From contig CATWQE010000116.1 in assembly GCA_958352855.1 (NCBI GenBank), positions 1-6,344 on the forward strand: a DNA stretch of 6,344 nucleotides. Direction: 5' to 3'. This document shows positions 5,154-6,344 of this stretch, piece after piece. The notes under the pieces were generated by a model, which did no database searches, was not told the DNA's origin, and saw nothing but the letters and a program-made list of their open reading frames with translations. The stretch's first letter is position 1. Each line of letters opens with the position of its first letter. The translations under genes were made by a program, and so were the position numbers. The DNA is from an uncultured Bacillota bacterium. Its GTDB lineage: Bacteria; Bacillota; Clostridia; Lachnospirales; Lachnospiraceae.

Positions 5154-6125
5154 TTAATAGAGACTGCCGCTGTTTACAATAGGCTGTGCGTCTTTGTTTC
5201 CGCAGAGCACTACCAGCAGATTGCTGACCATAGCGGCCTTTCTCTCTTCGTCCAATTCTACTATTTCGTTCTCACTTAATTTTTCCAGCGCCATTTCTAC
5301 CATACCAACAGCGCCCTCTACAATTTTCTGTCTTGCATCAATCAAGGCTGCCGCCTGCTGTCTCTGCAGCATGGCAGATGCAATTTCCGGTGCATACGCC
5401 AGATGAGTAATGCGGACTTCCAGAATTTGAATGCCTGCATTTTTCACCTTTTCCTGAAGCTCTGTACACATAATATCCGCAATTTCCTGGCTGCTGCCTC
5501 TCAGTGTTTTTTCATCTCCACCGTCTGTAACATCATAAGGATATTTTCTGGCTGTATTCCGGATAATAGAATCACACTGTATAGAAAGATATTCCTTATA
5601 ATTCTCCACGTTAATAACCGCCTTGGTAGGATTTACCACTCTCCAGATAGCAACTGCGCCGATTTCCACCGGATTTCCCATCTGGTCATTCACCTTTTGT
5701 TTCTTGTTATCCAGTGTCATGGTCTTTAAAGAAACTTTTCGGTTTGTTCCCTTGCCGTCCGCGCTGATTTTAAACACAGGATTAATAGCAGTTACAAAAG
5801 GATTTACCCAGAAAAATCCTTCTTTTTTCAAAGTTCCGTAATAATTACCAAACAGCGCCAGCACAATAGCTTCCTTAGGATTCAGCACTTTAAGACCGCA
5901 GCACAGAATACCGCCGGCTATCACAAGAACAGTTCCGGCGAACAAAAGTATACCGCCTGAAAGGTTTCCCCCTTTCTCTATCAGATAAATACCAAACCCA
6001 AAGCCTGCCACACCTACTGCCAGCAAAAGAAGCGATAAGACTAACATACCAAATCCTGACTTTGCCTGCAACACTTTTTCTTCCTGAATCTTGTTTTTCA
6101 CTTCGTTTTTTTCTTCCTGGTTCAT
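5154..6125 (-). CDS. SPFH-domain (stomatin/prohibitin-like) membrane protein
   Basis: With the start at 6125 the protein has 323 residues. A charged N-terminal segment (1-23) precedes two hydrophobic membrane segments (about 26-49 and 56-78) joined by a short loop, EKGGNLSG. An SPFH domain follows (about 81-280): LNPKEAIVLALFGNYYGTLKKEGFFWVNP, then VEIGAVAIWRVVNPTKAVINVENYKEYL, and the C-terminal helix region with HLAYAPEIASAMLQRQQAAALIDARQKIVEGAV, rich in A/E/Q as in flotillin-like coiled coils. SPFH proteins form membrane rings or scaffolds that organise proteases and other membrane proteins; no substrate can be named here. I chose ATG 6125 because AGGAGG lies 7 bases ahead; a longer TTG-initiated frame from 6158 would run through that site. 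It is first in an operon with the RHH gene and has its own promoter and operator array. Confidence 0.9.
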   Translation of the reverse strand: MNQEEKNEVKNKIQEEKVLQAKSGFGMLVLSLLLLAVGVAGFGFGIYLIEKGGNLSGGILLFAGTVLVIAGGILCCGLKVLNPKEAIVLALFGNYYGTLKKEGFFWVNPFVTAINPVFKISADGKGTNRKVSLKTMTLDNKKQKVNDQMGNPVEIGAVAIWRVVNPTKAVINVENYKEYLSIQCDSIIRNTARKYPYDVTDGGDEKTLRGSSQEIADIMCTELQEKVKNAGIQILEVRITHLAYAPEIASAMLQRQQAAALIDARQKIVEGAVGMVEMALEKLSENEIVELDEERKAAMVSNLLVVLCGNKDAQPIVNSGSLY

Positions 6126-6152
6126 AACATGACCTCCTCTTTTGCATCTCCT

Positions 6153-6179
6153 TATCAATTTGATATCATTTTGATATCA
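6153..6179. promoter_or_regulatory. TGATATCA tandem array, probable RHH operator
   Basis: TGATATCA, a perfect 8-bp palindrome, occurs at 6161-6168 and 6172-6179, and a third partial copy (TATCA, 6153-6157) keeps the same 11-bp step. The array covers the predicted transcription start of the SPFH-RHH operon. Tandem 8-bp palindromes about one helical turn apart are the kind of site MetJ/Arc-type RHH dimers bind side by side. Since the operon encodes an RHH protein, self-repression is the natural inference. Confidence 0.65.
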
Positions 6180-6181
6180 CT

Positions 6182-6210
6182 ATAATATACCTTATTTTTG
6201 CATTTGTCAA
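6182..6210 (-). promoter_or_regulatory. Promoter of the SPFH-RHH operon
   Basis: On the minus strand TTGACA (6210-6205) and TATTAT (6187-6182) are 17 bp apart, a strong sigma-A promoter with start near 6175. The -35 begins only 4 bp after the stop codon of the preceding sigma factor gene. No terminator lies between, so readthrough from that gene is also possible. Confidence 0.85.
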
Positions 6211-6214
6211 CGGA

Positions 6215-6344
6215 TTATTCATATCTCACAATTTCTTTTTTCGGACGTTTCATAATTCGTTTCTCCAGCCTGGATATATAAGACTGGGAAATTTCTAAAA
6301 GGTCTGCCACTTCCGTGTGCGTATTTTCTCTTCCATCCGGCATA
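6215..6344 (-). CDS. SigE-like sigma-70 factor, C-terminal end only
   Basis: Only the last 42 or so residues are in the window; the gene continues past the right edge. They are sigma region 4.2: THTEVADLLEISQSYISRLEKRIMKR, a helix-turn-helix that reads the -35 box. ISQSYISRLEKRI is characteristic of SigE-type sporulation factors (mother-cell sigma), rather than SigG (ISQAQVSRLEK) or SigK (ISRSYVSRIEK). Three residues look unusual against the SigE pattern I recall: H for Q in 'TQ', E for the turn glycine in 'LGISQ', and P for L in 'KRLKKEI'. These may mark a diverged paralogue. The TAA at 6217-6215 lies 4 bp before the SPFH promoter. Confidence 0.75.
   Translation of the reverse strand, partial: MPDGRENTHTEVADLLEISQSYISRLEKRIMKRPKKEIVRYE

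Noticed and set aside
6126..6158. TTG-initiated N-terminal extension of the SPFH protein
   Set aside because: The extension (IRRCKRGGHV) would translate through the AGGAGG that serves the ATG at 6125, and overlaps the operator array.
6245..6256. ACGTTTCATAAT, a 12-base match to part of the KdgR-like box region
   Set aside because: It lies inside the sigma factor coding sequence (IMKRP) without the second half-site, so it is probably chance.
1..6344. CRISPR arrays, tRNA or rRNA genes, insertion-sequence ends
   Set aside because: No regularly spaced long repeats, cloverleaf-like or rRNA-like stretches, and no paired terminal inverted repeats with a transposase were found on either strand.

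Overview
The window looks like chromosomal DNA from an anaerobic, spore-forming, low-GC Firmicute, most likely a Lachnospiraceae-type clostridium (Blautia/Roseburia/Ruminococcus-like). This is inferred from A/T-rich intergenic regions, strong AGGAGG-type ribosome binding sites, a YlmC/YmxH sporulation protein, a sporulation-type sigma factor tail, an AraR-type regulator and an Rpn-like PD-(D/E)XK protein. No species can be named from the sequence alone.

Layout. (1) Positions 1-591, minus: N-terminal 197 residues of an AraR-like GntR/LacI-type arabinose repressor, cut by the window edge. A promoter and a perfect 9-bp inverted repeat lie just ahead of it (612-646). (2) 649-903, minus: a small cysteine-rich YlmC/YmxH sporulation protein. 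Its Shine-Dalgarno sequence is built into the 3' arm of a terminator-like hairpin (911-954). (3) 1064-2762, minus: eda then kdgK, encoding KDPG aldolase and KDG kinase, the last two steps of hexuronate (pectin/glucuronide) breakdown to pyruvate and glyceraldehyde 3-phosphate. (4) 2763-2964: divergent control region with a perfect-consensus promoter for eda-kdgK, a KdgR-like box just downstream of it, and a good promoter for the opposing gene. (5) 2965-3723, plus: an IclR-family regulator, by position and operator type the probable KdgR-like repressor of eda-kdgK, ending in an intrinsic terminator. (6) 3996-4895, plus: a stand-alone Rpn/PD-(D/E)XK transposase-like nuclease protein. (7) 4894-4930: a terminator shared by converging genes. 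(8) 4934-6125, minus: a two-gene operon of an SPFH-domain membrane protein and a small ribbon-helix-helix (RHH) protein. The RHH gene has no ATG/GTG/TTG start but sits behind an almost perfect Shine-Dalgarno. (9) 6215 to the window end, minus: C-terminal tail of a SigE-like sigma-70 factor.

How the parts work together. The middle section is a self-contained catabolic module: inducible kinase and aldolase plus a divergent IclR regulator. The right-hand section is the most interesting. The SPFH-RHH operon promoter is followed by an array of TGATATCA palindromes repeated at exactly 11 bp, the geometry expected for cooperative binding of MetJ/Arc-type RHH dimers, and the operon's own second gene encodes such a protein. 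This suggests a small self-regulated membrane-protein/RHH module. The operator assignments are read by eye and are inferences until tested.
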